Source of the DNA: Salegentibacter sp. 24
GTDB lineage: Bacteria > Bacteroidota > Bacteroidia > Flavobacteriales > Flavobacteriaceae
Length of the DNA stretch: 64,000 nt
Assembly (NCBI RefSeq): GCF_004362395.1
Contig: NZ_SNWE01000017.1
Span: forward strand, 26,142 to 90,141
Direction of reading: 5' to 3'
Below the pieces are notes generated by a model that worked only from the letters and a program-made list of their open reading frames with translations, was not told where the DNA came from and made no database searches. The position numbers were made by a program, and so were the translations under genes. How positions within the stretch are numbered: position 1 is the stretch's first letter; each line of letters begins with the position of its first letter. Of this stretch, positions 1-10,244 are shown piece after piece.

Positions 1-187
1 ATCCTTCAAAGAATTCAAGTTGGTGAGTTAGAAAACTCAAGACTATCCAGTAAATTCCAGCCATAACTCCCCCAAGAATCCCAAGGAATGCCCACAATAA
101 AAAAGACCTGCTGAATAAAAAGGCTTGGAACTTGATAGGTTGATCCAACATGTTAATATATTGGAGATATTTTTTCTTTTTTTTCAT
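1..187 (-). CDS. ClC-type voltage-gated chloride channel, N-terminal fragment (cut by window edge)
   Basis: Reading the minus strand from the ATG at 187 gives about 62 codons that run off the window without a stop. The start is lysine-rich (MKKKKKYLQYINMLDQP), followed by a hydrophobic segment containing LGILGGVMAGIYWIVLSFL. This resembles the cytosolic start and first helix of Bacteroidetes ClC chloride channel/transporter proteins, integral inner-membrane proteins moving chloride or exchanging it for protons. The gene starts 15 bases after the stop of the HPP gene, so the two are probably co-transcribed. Only the N-terminus is visible, so no selectivity-filter motif can be checked; the family call rests on this short stretch. 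Confidence 0.6.
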   Translation of the reverse strand, partial: MKKKKKYLQYINMLDQPIKFQAFLFSRSFLLWAFLGILGGVMAGIYWIVLSFLTHQLEFFEG

Positions 188-202
188 CTTAAAGTAAAAA
201 GC

Positions 203-748
203 TTATCGATATGGGTAATTTCGATTCCTGGACAGGTTATTAAAAAAAAGTCCGGTCAGCAATAATACAAAAACGCCTGAAAGGACCGGGCTAAGTATAT
301 AGAAAAATCCTAAATCTTTTATTGTATCGCTCCCAATTACAGCAATAAGCGCGGTAGCTCCTCCAGGAGGATGCATAGTTTTAGTAATTTGCATAGCTAC
401 GATTGAAAAAGAAACCGCCAGGGCAGAGGCCAACCATAGTAATTGGGGTGCGGAAATTAAATAGGTACAACAAATTCCAATAAAGGCACTAATAAGATGA
501 CCTCCGACCAGGTTACGGGGTTGGGCTAGTGGACTATTAGATGCACCATATATTAGAACCGCCGAGGCACCGAAGGAACCTATAAGAAAAATATTGTCAG
601 TCTGAGAAAACTGAAAGCTTTGAAGGAATCCAATAATACCAATTCCAACAAAACCACCTAAAAAAGTCCATAAATGGTCTACTGGGTCCAGGACGGTTTG
701 CCGGTAAATTATATATTTAGCCTTTCTGTATGTTCTGCTTTTTCTCAT
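203..748 (-). CDS. HPP family membrane protein
   Basis: The protein is 181 residues with about four hydrophobic segments. It carries the family signature MHPPGGATALIAVIG at roughly residues 124-138, which names the HPP family. HPP proteins are small inner-membrane proteins; some cyanobacterial and plant members have been linked to nitrite transport, but the role in Bacteroidetes is not established. It lies directly upstream of the ClC channel gene on the same strand, so an anion-related membrane function is a reasonable but untested inference. The basic N-terminus before the first helix suggests a cytosolic N-terminus. Confidence 0.88.
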   Translation of the reverse strand: MRKSRTYRKAKYIIYRQTVLDPVDHLWTFLGGFVGIGIIGFLQSFQFSQTDNIFLIGSFGASAVLIYGASNSPLAQPRNLVGGHLISAFIGICCTYLISAPQLLWLASALAVSFSIVAMQITKTMHPPGGATALIAVIGSDTIKDLGFFYILSPVLSGVFVLLLTGLFFNNLSRNRNYPYR

Positions 749-850
749 ACTAATACTTTATAGCTAAATAAAAAAGGCTTTGAGTTTCCATAATTTAGAA
801 TTCAATTAAAATGAAGCCTAAAAAAACATTGAATAAAAAAACATTAAAAC

Positions 851-883
851 GAATAATCCCCGGAGCATATCCGAGGATTATTC
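851..883. terminator. Hairpin terminator downstream of the TonB receptor gene
   Basis: GAATAATCC pairs with GGATTATTC (nine base pairs), and an inner CGGA/TCCG stem closes a short loop. A-rich sequence lies on the side that becomes U-rich in the minus-strand transcript. It sits 19 bases beyond the stop of the receptor gene ending at 902, the expected place for an intrinsic terminator of that gene. Confidence 0.75.
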
Positions 884-901
884 ATTTTAATAAAGGCCGT
901 C

Positions 902-3775
902 TTATTTCAGGTTAATACTTATTCTAGCGAACAAAAATCTTCCAGAAAATCCAAACTGCTGTGCAGATCTTGACCAATCGAATCTTCCATCACTCCGGTT
1001 TCCAAAGGCCGGATCAGCTGCGTCTGGATAAATATCAAAAAGGTTATTTGATCCAATTGTCAGGGTCAAGGCATCAGTAGCTTTATAACCAACAGATAAA
1101 TCAGTAATAACTTTTCCACCAAATTCTTGTTGTCTTAAAGGATCTGATGCCGCTTCAGTCACTTTTCCGAAATAAACATTTCTAAGAAAAAAATTGAATT
1201 TACCAGCCACAAGACTGTTACTTAAATTAACTTTCGTTCTTGGTACTGCTTCTTCTAAATAGATACGGCTATCTTCAGGAAAGTATGTGTCTACTAAACC
1301 GGCGCGTTCTAATTCTGGAGAAGCTTGAATATCGCCAACTTGTTGGGTCTTAGAAAGAGTAGCAGCTAGATCTGATTTTAACTGTAAATTTTCACTAAAT
1401 ATAGCGCTATGTGTGAGGACCGCGTCTATTCCCTTAGATTCAGTATCTATTGCGTTAGCAAAAAATGATGCAGCTGTAGCATTGGCCTGAGAAAGCAACT
1501 GATCTAACTCTGTACCTGTACCTGGTCCTCTAAACTGCCCAGTGTAAACTACTCTATCATCAATTGCTACAAAATATCCATCCACGGTAAAGGTAAGATT
1601 AGCATCTGGAATTTTGGAGGTAAGTCCTATACTTACACTACGAGATGTTTCTTCTTTTAGTTCGGGTATACCAAGTAATTGTGCTGCCCGGCTATCGTTT
1701 GAAAAAGTTCCTACTTCTACAGGGATTCCTTCATCGTTAAAAATTGTGGAGGTTGAATTAAAATATAATTGGTGTAGAGAAGGAGCTCTAAAACCTGAAT
1801 TGACCGCACCTCTGAGATTTACATTTTCAGAAAGCTTATAACGGGAAGCTAGCTTGAAATTTATTGTAGAACCAAAATCTGAATAATTTTCAAATCTCGT
1901 TGCAAATGTCATTAAAAATTTTTCGGAGAAGTCAGCTTCTACATCAAAATATCCAGCGACACTTGTACGTTCGCGTGAAATTTCATTTTGTGGGCTAAAT
2001 CCTGGAAAAACCTGGGAACCTCCAGCTCTCGAATTTCCAAAGAAATCCTGAGCCGGCATTTGAGAAGCACTGGTAATTACCTCCCCATTTTCTGTATACT
2101 GTTCATACGAGGCTTTTTCTCCAGCCACGATTTGGTAATTTTCCCATCGATGTTCTGCTCCAAAGGCTATGTTTAAGCCTTCAAAAATATCGTCAAAAAA
2201 TTGAGAAATATCAAGATTTGTTGTGTTTTGAGCAAATGAAAATCCACCGGCATCAAAACTTGTTGGTGAAGCTCCCTCCAAGGAAGCATTGGAAGTATTT
2301 GAAATTAAATAGTCAAATTCATTTTTACCGTAGGTGTTACTGAAATCTACGCTCCAGTCACCTATCATGCCTTTTATTCCGACAGCTAATGATTGATCTT
2401 TAATTTTTGAATTGATCCGTGGAAGAAAGCCGTTGATATAGATTGGAGTATATGTTCTACTTTGATTTGGTAATCTGTAGAATCCAGCAGATTCACCAGT
2501 TCGAGAACTTATACCTGCAAAAGAATAAATTTCAGTACCCGTATTATCTAATGGAAGTGAAAAGTTTGCGAAGAAACGACCCCCACGAAGTGCAGACTGT
2601 CCTACTCTCATATTATAATCGCTTCGCTGCTGTCCGCGTGCATCAAGCTCAGCTTCTGTAACATTCATACTTAGAAGTTCCTGAAGGATAGATCTATCTT
2701 CTGCTGTAGCGATATCATTTTGAAAATCAGCATCGAAATATGAAACTTGTTGTGCAAACTCTTGAATCTGACTATTACTGAGATTGGATATGTCGGCACC
2801 ATTATTAACTGCCACGCGTTCTATGGCATTGTAAGCATTGAAAATAGATCCTTCCCATTCCGCCATCCGGTTATAGGGTTCACGATAATCAAAATCTCCT
2901 GAAAAATTTACGAAACCACCATGCTCTCCTAGTGCAATCCCATAGCTGGCAGCCACGTTTACTGTTTCCCCATCTATTCCTCCGGTTTGTTTATTCGCAT
3001 TTTTAGAGAAATTAGCTCCCGAAGTTATATTTAGTTCTAACTCGCCTACGTCTTCATTTAAAACAATATTGATCACCCCTGCTATTGCATCAGAACCGTA
3101 CTGTGCTGCGGCACCATCTCTTAGTACCTCAATTCTTTGAATAGCGGCAACGGGGATAGCGTTTAAATCGGTTCCGACACTACCTCGTCCAAATGAACCA
3201 TTTACATTTATTAAAGAAGAATTATGTCTTCTTTTACCATTTATGAGCACCAAAACCTGGTCCGGACCAAGCCCGCGTAAAGAGGCGGGATCAATATGAT
3301 CTGTACCATCGGCAATAGTTTGTGTATTTGATGAAAATGAAGGTGCGACATAATTAAGCATTTGGTTAAGGTTAACCTGAGGCACTGCGGTTTGTATTTC
3401 CTCCATATCCAGTACATCAACTGGTACCGCTGATTCTGTAACGGTACGACTTCGACTCCTGGATCCAACCAAAACGACCTCTCCCAATGCAGTACCCGCT
3501 ACCATCTGAACATCAATGTCGATTTGATCAATTAAGACTTCCCTGGCATCAAAACCCACGAAGGAAAATACCAAGGTCTGCCCAAGAGAAGCATTGATGG
3601 AATAATTTCCATCAAAATCAGTTATGGTTCCCTGGTTGGTTCCTTTAATTGCAACCGAAACACCCGGTAAAGGTTGGGACTGATCATCTACAACTGTCCC
3701 GCTAATTTCTTGTTGCTGTGAAAATGCAAGTGATCCAAAAAATAGAAAACAGATCAGTAAGTAATATTTTATCAT
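902..3775 (-). CDS. TonB-dependent outer-membrane receptor with CarboxypepD_reg-like N-terminal domain
   Basis: The protein is 957 residues. A cleavable signal peptide (MIKYYLLICFLFFGSLAFSQ) is followed by a carboxypeptidase-regulatory-like beta domain (about residues 23-110, with ISGTVVDDQSQPLPGVSV), a plug domain (about 120-240, with RIEVLRDGAAAQYGSDAIAG), and a long 22-strand-type barrel ending in an aromatic/basic terminal strand. It would take up a large ligand across the outer membrane using TonB energy. No SusD partner lies next to it, so it is not a typical glycan-utilisation pair, and the substrate cannot be told from sequence. It appears monocistronic, with a hairpin terminator downstream. 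Confidence 0.93.
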   Translation of the reverse strand: MIKYYLLICFLFFGSLAFSQQQEISGTVVDDQSQPLPGVSVAIKGTNQGTITDFDGNYSINASLGQTLVFSFVGFDAREVLIDQIDIDVQMVAGTALGEVVLVGSRSRSRTVTESAVPVDVLDMEEIQTAVPQVNLNQMLNYVAPSFSSNTQTIADGTDHIDPASLRGLGPDQVLVLINGKRRHNSSLINVNGSFGRGSVGTDLNAIPVAAIQRIEVLRDGAAAQYGSDAIAGVINIVLNEDVGELELNITSGANFSKNANKQTGGIDGETVNVAASYGIALGEHGGFVNFSGDFDYREPYNRMAEWEGSIFNAYNAIERVAVNNGADISNLSNSQIQEFAQQVSYFDADFQNDIATAEDRSILQELLSMNVTEAELDARGQQRSDYNMRVGQSALRGGRFFANFSLPLDNTGTEIYSFAGISSRTGESAGFYRLPNQSRTYTPIYINGFLPRINSKIKDQSLAVGIKGMIGDWSVDFSNTYGKNEFDYLISNTSNASLEGASPTSFDAGGFSFAQNTTNLDISQFFDDIFEGLNIAFGAEHRWENYQIVAGEKASYEQYTENGEVITSASQMPAQDFFGNSRAGGSQVFPGFSPQNEISRERTSVAGYFDVEADFSEKFLMTFATRFENYSDFGSTINFKLASRYKLSENVNLRGAVNSGFRAPSLHQLYFNSTSTIFNDEGIPVEVGTFSNDSRAAQLLGIPELKEETSRSVSIGLTSKIPDANLTFTVDGYFVAIDDRVVYTGQFRGPGTGTELDQLLSQANATAASFFANAIDTESKGIDAVLTHSAIFSENLQLKSDLAATLSKTQQVGDIQASPELERAGLVDTYFPEDSRIYLEEAVPRTKVNLSNSLVAGKFNFFLRNVYFGKVTEAASDPLRQQEFGGKVITDLSVGYKATDALTLTIGSNNLFDIYPDAADPAFGNRSDGRFDWSRSAQQFGFSGRFLFARISINLK

Positions 3776-3869
3776 AAGTATCTTGTTTAAGAAACAAAGA
3801 TACCAAAACCAATAACCTAGTTATCCTATATGTTATTAATAATTAAATTTTAACTTAAAACGTTTTCGC

Positions 3870-5579
3870 TCAATAGCCCCTTGCAGCTTCATCCCCTCTT
3901 CGGTCAGCGCCTCCTTCCAACATTCCATTTGGAAGTACTTTGATGGCATTAACCTTTCCGATAATCTGAGAATCCTTTTGGTTAACGTTATAACCTCGCT
4001 GCTGAAGTGAATCTAATAATTCCTGATCAAATGCATTTGGTTCAAATAAGACTTCATCTGGTAGCCATTGATGATGGAATCTGGGAGCGTCAACCGCTTC
4101 TTGCATACTCATTTCAAAACTATGAACATTGAGAATTGTTTGTAGAACTGAAGTAATTATAGTAGATCCCCCGGGACTTCCCACCACCATAAAGAGCTCA
4201 TTATCCTTTTCTACAATAGTAGGGGTCATAGAACTTAACATTCTTTTTTCAGGAGCAATTGAATTAGCTTCGGCGCCGATTAATCCGAACATATTTGGCA
4301 CACCGGGTTTAGCACTGAAATCATTCATTTCATTATTTAAGAAGAAACCAAGCTCTTCGATATACATTTTTGAACCATAGGCTCCATTTAAAGTGGTAGT
4401 AACAGAAACAGCATTTCCGAGGGAATCGACAATTGAATAATGGGTGGTTTCCATGCTTTCAAATCCACTAATCTTCCCGTAATTAATTTCACTGGAAGAT
4501 GTTGCCTTGTTTAGATTGAAGTTTTTCATTCTTTTTTTTAAATATCTATCTGAGAGAAGACTGTCAGTAGGAATTTCAACAAAATCAGGATCACCTAAAT
4601 AAAAGCTCCTGTCCGCATATGCTCTTCGTTCGGCTTCCGTTAGTAATTGAATGTATGCTAATTTGTTATGTCCATATTCAACAAGGGGATAGGGTTCTAT
4701 CATTTTAAGGATTTGACCCAGAACAATACCTCCGCTCGATGGAGGCGGCATTGAAATTATCTTTAGATCCTTATATTGAACCTCAATTGGATCTCTCCAG
4801 CGTACCTCGTAATTCTTTAAATCTTCTTTGGTCATAATACCACCGTTGTTTTCCAGGAATCTAATAAGCTTATCTCCGGTCCGACCATTATAGAATTCGT
4901 CTCTTCCATTTTTAATAATCCTTTCCAAGGTAGCGGCAAGAGCTTTGTTCTTTATAGTATCACCTGTTTGGTGAGGATAGGAAAACAAGATACTATCCTT
5001 ATTCTGTTGCAGAAATTCATCACGATATTTTTCTAATCTGGTTTGTTGATTTTCTGTCACGATAAAACCCTTTCTAGCCAAATCAATGACAGGTTTTAAA
5101 ATGGTATCCATAGGCAATGATCCAAATTTCTGATGAACTGCAAATATCCCTGCTACAGTACCCGGTACACCTACGGCCAAACCACCATACCGGCTGGCTC
5201 TTTTATCCACCTCTCCATTTTCATTTTGATACATCTTCTTGGTAGCTGCTAAAGGAGCTTTTTCTCTAAAATCTAGGGTTCCAGTATTTCCATTGGTCTC
5301 ACGATACACCATAAATCCCCCTCCGCCGAGATTCCCGGCAAAAGGATAAGTTACTGCTAGCGCCATCTCGGTAGCTACCATAGCATCAAAAGCATTCCCT
5401 CCTTTTTTCATAATTGAAACACCGATCTCGGAGGCTTCAGCTCTGGCAGAGACTACCATTGCATCGGCAGTGGTTAAAGCTTTTGATGATTCTGTTTGAG
5501 TTTGTAAGGTCGCTTTCTTACTGGAATCATCACAAGAAAATGAAAGTACGGTTAAAAAAAGAAGAATGTATATTCTCAT
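3870..5579 (-). CDS. ggt: Gamma-glutamyltranspeptidase, lipoprotein-type precursor
   Basis: The protein is 569 residues, close to the family norm. The N-terminus (MRIYILLFLTVLSFSCDDSS) is a signal peptide ending in a lipobox-like LSFSC, so the enzyme is probably a periplasmic or surface lipoprotein. The processing and catalytic motif is ETTHYSIVDSLGNAVSVTT; the first Thr of TTHYS (about residue 378) is the autoprocessing nucleophile. PPPSSGGIVLGQ (about 279-290) and GSPGGSTIITSVLQT near the C-terminus are the other conserved substrate-site motifs. Gamma-glutamyltranspeptidases hydrolyse or transfer the gamma-glutamyl group of glutathione and related compounds. Neighbours do not suggest a dedicated pathway. 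Confidence 0.94.
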   Translation of the reverse strand: MRIYILLFLTVLSFSCDDSSKKATLQTQTESSKALTTADAMVVSARAEASEIGVSIMKKGGNAFDAMVATEMALAVTYPFAGNLGGGGFMVYRETNGNTGTLDFREKAPLAATKKMYQNENGEVDKRASRYGGLAVGVPGTVAGIFAVHQKFGSLPMDTILKPVIDLARKGFIVTENQQTRLEKYRDEFLQQNKDSILFSYPHQTGDTIKNKALAATLERIIKNGRDEFYNGRTGDKLIRFLENNGGIMTKEDLKNYEVRWRDPIEVQYKDLKIISMPPPSSGGIVLGQILKMIEPYPLVEYGHNKLAYIQLLTEAERRAYADRSFYLGDPDFVEIPTDSLLSDRYLKKRMKNFNLNKATSSSEINYGKISGFESMETTHYSIVDSLGNAVSVTTTLNGAYGSKMYIEELGFFLNNEMNDFSAKPGVPNMFGLIGAEANSIAPEKRMLSSMTPTIVEKDNELFMVVGSPGGSTIITSVLQTILNVHSFEMSMQEAVDAPRFHHQWLPDEVLFEPNAFDQELLDSLQQRGYNVNQKDSQIIGKVNAIKVLPNGMLEGGADRRGDEAARGY

Positions 5580-5787
5580 AAAGGTAGTGTTAGGATCTTA
5601 CTTAGAATTGATTTGTAATAAGTAGCAAATGTAAATGGCTTATTTGGGTAATCAAAGAATTCAGTAAAATCTAACTAAGCAAATTTAAGGTGGAACGACA
5701 ACGCAATACCAGTTAAAGAGAATTCCTGGTAACCTAAAAGGAAATGGGTCTACTCTTTTGCCACCTTCCCAAGCATTTTAAGATGTT

Positions 5788-8079
5788 TTATAATAATGCT
5801 ACATTCTGGAAATAAATATTAAACGTGGTACCCTCCTTAGGTTTGCTTTCTACTCTTATGGGAGCATCATGTTCCTCTAGAATATTTTTAACCGAACTTA
5901 AACCCACACCCATGCCTGTTTCTTTTTTGCTATAAAAAGCTTCAAATAATCTATCAATTTCCTCCTGTTGTAGACCATGTCCATTATCGGTAATGCTCAA
6001 CTGGAAATCGGTTTTATGTTTCCTTACTTCCACTGTTATAATACCTTCTTCAGGAACAGTAGCCTCACTTGCATTCACAATTATATTAAGAAGCGCAATT
6101 TTAAGTTTAGCTGAATCCGCTAAAATACTATATGGGCCCTTGTAGTTTTTGATCACTTTAATACCAGAAAGATAAATTCTGTCTGAAGCCATATTAATAG
6201 TTTCATCTAAAATTTCAGCCAGGTTTTGTTTTTTTAAAACCGCGGGAGTATAATTAGCCGAATTCAGTAAATTATTTACAAGGTTGTTTAGGGTTTTTGT
6301 GCTTCGTGTAAGAATCTCTAAGTAGGTGTTATAATTATCTTTTTCTCCAGCCAGTTTTGCGCCAATTACTTCCGCAACCATTCCGATACTGGCAAGTGGA
6401 TTTCGTAATTCGTGTGCAAAGGTACGAGCAAGTTCACCTTGAATGGAAAGCTTTTCGGCTTTTAGAAGTGCTTTTTTAGTATTTTTAAAATTATGAATAT
6501 TTCTAACTAACAATACATACTCTTCAACCCAGGATTCATCTTTACGGTGAAATACTTTTCCACGAACGTTAAACCACTCCCAGCTTGTACGTTGAAGTTT
6601 TAATCGAATTTCTATATCGTGAATGTCATCATCAGATGATTTTAATAATTTTCTGTGCATATTCATGACTGTTTCCCTATCACGAGGATGAATAAAAGGG
6701 AGCAATTTTTCCAAAGACATGCCCTGTACTTTTTCTCTTGTGAGCCCACCTTTTTTAAAAATATCCTTATTTATGTATCTGACATTGAATTGAGAAAGGT
6801 TAAAAATAATTATGGTCTCAGGAGAGGTCCGTACCAATTGTTGCTTAAATCTGATAGTTTCCTTTAGTTGTTCGTCTTTAATTTTACGTTCAGTAATATC
6901 TTCCAAAGTTGCTATTAATAATTTACCATGCTTTCTTGCGGTGAGTCTAAACCAGTGGTTATAGCTATCTTTATCAAAATAAAGCTCTTTATCCATGGGT
7001 TCCCCAGACTTTACCACTTCCTTTAAAGCGTCATACATCCCCATTTCTACACCGTATTTGGAAACTTCCAGATAAGTTTTTCCTACTGGATCCTGGTCCA
7101 TATATAAAGCACGTAAAACTTTATTTATTCTCAGAAATTTAAAATCATGCACTTCTCCATTATCATTAAATAGAGATTGGAAGACTACTATCGCAAGATT
7201 GGTGGATTCAAAGACACTTTGCAGCAACTCGTTGCTCTCTTCTAAATCTTCTTGTCGCTTAATCGCCTTTTGCTCCAGGATTTTCTCCTCAATTTTTTGG
7301 TCAGTGATATTTCTAAAAAGCACCCCAATTCTTCTGCTATTGAGATCTCCCAGTTTAAACACGTAAAAATCTAACCAAGAATCGTTCAAATTGGCCGATG
7401 TATCTTGGAAACGAATAGGTTTCCCGCTTTTCACTACTTCCCCAAAAGTTTTTAACCATTCTAAACGAGGGGAATTAAATATTTCCCTTATCGTCCTACC
7501 AGGTACATTCTTTAGATTAATTTGTTTTTCAAAGGCAGGGTTTGTCTTTTCAAAATAGATGTCAATTGGATTTTTCTCACTGTCATAAATTATCTCAGCA
7601 ATAAAAAAAGCTTCATCCATTGAGTAAAGCAACTGTTGGTATTCACTTTCAGTAGCTTTATTTTTCAAAATTGTATTTTCAGTATTTTTAATTTTATTCT
7701 TATTTTCGGAATCCACTTCGTTAATTACACTTAATACAATCTGTCTCTTTTTATCAGTAAAACCTCTGTAAAGACGATCTTTAAACCGAAATTTTTTAAA
7801 TTTTCCACACTTACCCTTTAGACGGGCAAAGCTCATAATTTCTTGTTCTGGAAGTAACTCTTTCATAGACTTTAAATGAGCTATATAACCAGGATAATCA
7901 TCAGGATGTAGAAATTCCTTATAAAAGCAAAGATTATTGAATACCGAGCGTTCAACCCCACAGTAAGAGGCTGCAATATTGTTTATATATTCAATTTTAG
8001 AATTTTCGAGATCTGCCAATAACAAGAAACCCTGATCATTAGAGGGCCAGGTTGTAAAATCAATTTTGTCTTCTTGCAT
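5788..8079 (-). CDS. Multi-PAS sensor histidine kinase (orphan)
   Basis: The protein is 763 residues with no clear membrane segment. Several PAS/PAC-like sensory units fill roughly residues 10-540; segments such as RNITDQKIEEK and LEDITERKIKDEQLKE are typical PAC ends. The HisKA motif FAHELRNPLASIG puts the phospho-accepting His at about residue 556. The HATPase domain has an N-box (NIIVNASEA, about 666-674), DNGHG (about 698), and GMGVGLSSVKNILEEH. It is a cytosolic sensor kinase. No response-regulator gene lies beside it, so its partner is elsewhere. The ligand of the PAS domains cannot be inferred. Confidence 0.92.
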   Translation of the reverse strand: MQEDKIDFTTWPSNDQGFLLLADLENSKIEYINNIAASYCGVERSVFNNLCFYKEFLHPDDYPGYIAHLKSMKELLPEQEIMSFARLKGKCGKFKKFRFKDRLYRGFTDKKRQIVLSVINEVDSENKNKIKNTENTILKNKATESEYQQLLYSMDEAFFIAEIIYDSEKNPIDIYFEKTNPAFEKQINLKNVPGRTIREIFNSPRLEWLKTFGEVVKSGKPIRFQDTSANLNDSWLDFYVFKLGDLNSRRIGVLFRNITDQKIEEKILEQKAIKRQEDLEESNELLQSVFESTNLAIVVFQSLFNDNGEVHDFKFLRINKVLRALYMDQDPVGKTYLEVSKYGVEMGMYDALKEVVKSGEPMDKELYFDKDSYNHWFRLTARKHGKLLIATLEDITERKIKDEQLKETIRFKQQLVRTSPETIIIFNLSQFNVRYINKDIFKKGGLTREKVQGMSLEKLLPFIHPRDRETVMNMHRKLLKSSDDDIHDIEIRLKLQRTSWEWFNVRGKVFHRKDESWVEEYVLLVRNIHNFKNTKKALLKAEKLSIQGELARTFAHELRNPLASIGMVAEVIGAKLAGEKDNYNTYLEILTRSTKTLNNLVNNLLNSANYTPAVLKKQNLAEILDETINMASDRIYLSGIKVIKNYKGPYSILADSAKLKIALLNIIVNASEATVPEEGIITVEVRKHKTDFQLSITDNGHGLQQEEIDRLFEAFYSKKETGMGVGLSSVKNILEEHDAPIRVESKPKEGTTFNIYFQNVALL

Positions 8080-8648
8080 AGATTGGGGTTATTTCTCTAA
8101 AATAACAATTAAACAATTGTTAATTGTTTTTAACGAATATAGGCATTTAAGAAATAGGAATTTTAATCATGGCTATATGACTAAAAATTGTGCGATTAAT
8201 GTTAAAACCAAAGAATCTAAAAGGGTTTTATAACTTTTAACCTTTACCTAATATTTAATTAGGCTTGATCTATTAATAGATCAGTGCAAAAGCTCAAGGA
8301 ACAGCATAGAGGTGCAATTAGGTTCAATTCTCAACTGTTGGAACCTTAATTCTTAAATAAAAGGCAATTTACCAAATAGCCTTGAGAGCCTATAAAATCA
8401 ATATAAATATTTTGTAAGAGGGTGAATTTGGACAAGTTTCCAACTTTTAAGTTACTTGGTTACACAAGTAAGAAAAATAAACTTTTGACCCCATTTTGCC
8501 TCATTTTTGTTTTTTTGCTTGCGCCTAGGATGGGAGAAACCTTTAAATAATATGAGAGAATGGAAGCTGGAAAGTAAAAAAAATTGGAATGGGGGAGAGG
8601 GCATCGTTTTGGTTATAAGGGGAGGATAGTAGACTTTTAGTTATAAAA
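8080..8648. other. Non-coding stretch upstream of the kinase gene
   Basis: About 570 bases with no convincing open reading frame on either strand. It holds the kinase promoter region and an 18-base perfect palindrome (8266-8283). No tRNA or conserved RNA fold was recognised. Confidence 0.5.
8266..8283. repeat. 18-bp perfect palindrome (TGATCTATTAATAGATCA)
   Basis: The sequence TGATCTATTAATAGATCA is its own reverse complement. It lies 187 bases upstream of the start of the histidine kinase gene, in AT-rich intergenic DNA. It could be a dimeric repressor operator or a short hairpin; a chance palindrome of this length is unlikely but possible in AT-rich DNA. No second copy was noticed nearby. 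Confidence 0.4.
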
Positions 8649-8680
8649 CCCGGTAAGAACTGCGTCTACCGGGCTTTTTA
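8649..8680. terminator. Bidirectional hairpin terminator
   Basis: CCCGGTA and TACCGGG form a seven-base-pair perfect stem around an 11-base loop, followed by CTTTTTA on the plus strand and preceded by ATAAAA (U-rich in the minus-strand transcript). It lies downstream of the heme peroxidase gene on the minus strand, whose stop is at 8790. Confidence 0.7.
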
Positions 8681-8789
8681 TGCCTAGGTGAGTGATTTCA
8701 TCCGAAATGAGAATGTTTTCATTCATACATTTCTAGTGATAATTTATCATGTAATCTTTTCAACTTTCTGTAGAAAATAATTCTTTTGG

Positions 8790-10244
8790 TTAAAGATCAT
8801 AAGCCTCATCTGCCTTTTCCATTAGATCTTTCATGGTAAAGACTCCATCTTTACCATGTGTGGGCACCCAATCCCGGTTGTTACCTAAAAATGACTCTCT
8901 ATCCAGCTCTAAAACTCCTATAAGTACTTCTGCTACTATTCTACCTCCTACAGGACCAAGACCCTCACCCGAAGAAAACTGATTGTCAGTATCCTGTCTT
9001 CCTATTACTTCTGCTTCTGCCAAAATATAAAACCATAGCGGTATGCCTGCAGATAAATCAATATCATTAGAATTTGCTTTATTGTGTACAAAATCTACAA
9101 TCTGCTCTATTTCACTTTCCTCTCTGTGCATATATCTTGCTACATTTTCACCAGAAGGCAACAGAAAGCTTTGTCCTCTTCTAAAATTTCTTGTTGCTAA
9201 TGACTTATCATCTGGGTCGTTAGATGGTACAAAAGGCAATTCTAATAAGATAGGAGCTAATGTTGTGTCCAGTTTTTCTGCCTTCTGAAAATCAGTGCCA
9301 AAATCAAAAAAAGCATCCCACTCTATTGCTTGTTTGCTACTTGTAATTCTTTTAAAGCCTTCTCCAAATTCTGGTGAAAAAATACTTTTACTATCTCCAT
9401 CTAGCTGCAGTTTTAAATTTTGAGCAATCATTGTATGTCCGAACCTAAACGCTGCTACAGAAAATTCCACTGGAATGAATGCACTATAATGGGGCTCATA
9501 AAATTTACGCCCATTTCCTAAAATATCAGCAACCAAATATTTTCCACACATAATTGGAAGAAACTCATTAACTACCACCCATTGGTAATGCCAGGTGGTT
9601 GTTTTTCTTGCTTCTTCATATAAATGCTCAGCACTATAACCTGGATTAGCATCCTTCAGCATTTTATAATTGGCATTATAAAATCTAATGAAAGCCAATT
9701 GCATTTGAGAAATCACCCTGTTTTCATCGTTTCTAGGATCTCCAATTATAGCGGTTTCCTTTCCATTGCGTTGCAGATCATGCTTTTCTGTAGCCTGATT
9801 TTGGCCTATATTATTGTTGCTCAATGCAGTTAACAAATAAAAACCTTCCTTTCTTGGTCTGTATAGAAAAGGATCATCCTCTGGGCCACCTCCAAATACG
9901 CTATCCAGATCCAAATTAGCAGAACGAGAGTTTTCGATTTCATTAGGATTATTAATACTACTAAAACTGGTGGTAGTATCAAAGGTAATATCGTGGTCAA
10001 TAAACTGGCCGAAGAAAACCATTCCTAACGGAACTGAATCAGTAAATTTAGGAGTATTGCCTCCATTCATCGGTCCATCTTTCTTTCCAAGACCAGAGAG
10101 AGCTGATGGTGTATTATAAAGTGGAGGCAAATCTCTAAACATTCTGCCAAAACGGCCAAAACTTTCTTTTTCGAAAGAATGATGCGAACAAAGCACATTT
10201 TTACCTTCAAAACTGTGCATTCCATGGTGATTTGAATCTGACAT
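8790..10244 (-). CDS. Animal-type heme peroxidase family protein
   Basis: From the preferred ATG at 10244 the protein has 484 residues (MSDSNHHGMHSFEGK). The reading frame stays open upstream to an ATG at 10310, but that extension looks like untranslated AT-rich leader. The motif FFGQFIDHDITFD is the family hallmark: distal His and calcium-binding Asp of the animal heme peroxidase (peroxinectin/myeloperoxidase-like) fold. FSVAAFRFGHTMI is the proximal-His region. No signal peptide is evident. Such bacterial enzymes oxidise halides or organic substrates with hydrogen peroxide; the substrate here is unknown. A hairpin terminator lies about 110 bases downstream, so it is probably monocistronic. 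Confidence 0.88.
   Translation of the reverse strand: MSDSNHHGMHSFEGKNVLCSHHSFEKESFGRFGRMFRDLPPLYNTPSALSGLGKKDGPMNGGNTPKFTDSVPLGMVFFGQFIDHDITFDTTTSFSSINNPNEIENSRSANLDLDSVFGGGPEDDPFLYRPRKEGFYLLTALSNNNIGQNQATEKHDLQRNGKETAIIGDPRNDENRVISQMQLAFIRFYNANYKMLKDANPGYSAEHLYEEARKTTTWHYQWVVVNEFLPIMCGKYLVADILGNGRKFYEPHYSAFIPVEFSVAAFRFGHTMIAQNLKLQLDGDSKSIFSPEFGEGFKRITSSKQAIEWDAFFDFGTDFQKAEKLDTTLAPILLELPFVPSNDPDDKSLATRNFRRGQSFLLPSGENVARYMHREESEIEQIVDFVHNKANSNDIDLSAGIPLWFYILAEAEVIGRQDTDNQFSSGEGLGPVGGRIVAEVLIGVLELDRESFLGNNRDWVPTHGKDGVFTMKDLMEKADEAYDL

Noticed and set aside
8281..8360. Possible tRNA-like segment (ggttcaattctc)
   Set aside because: No acceptor or anticodon arm can be paired around it.
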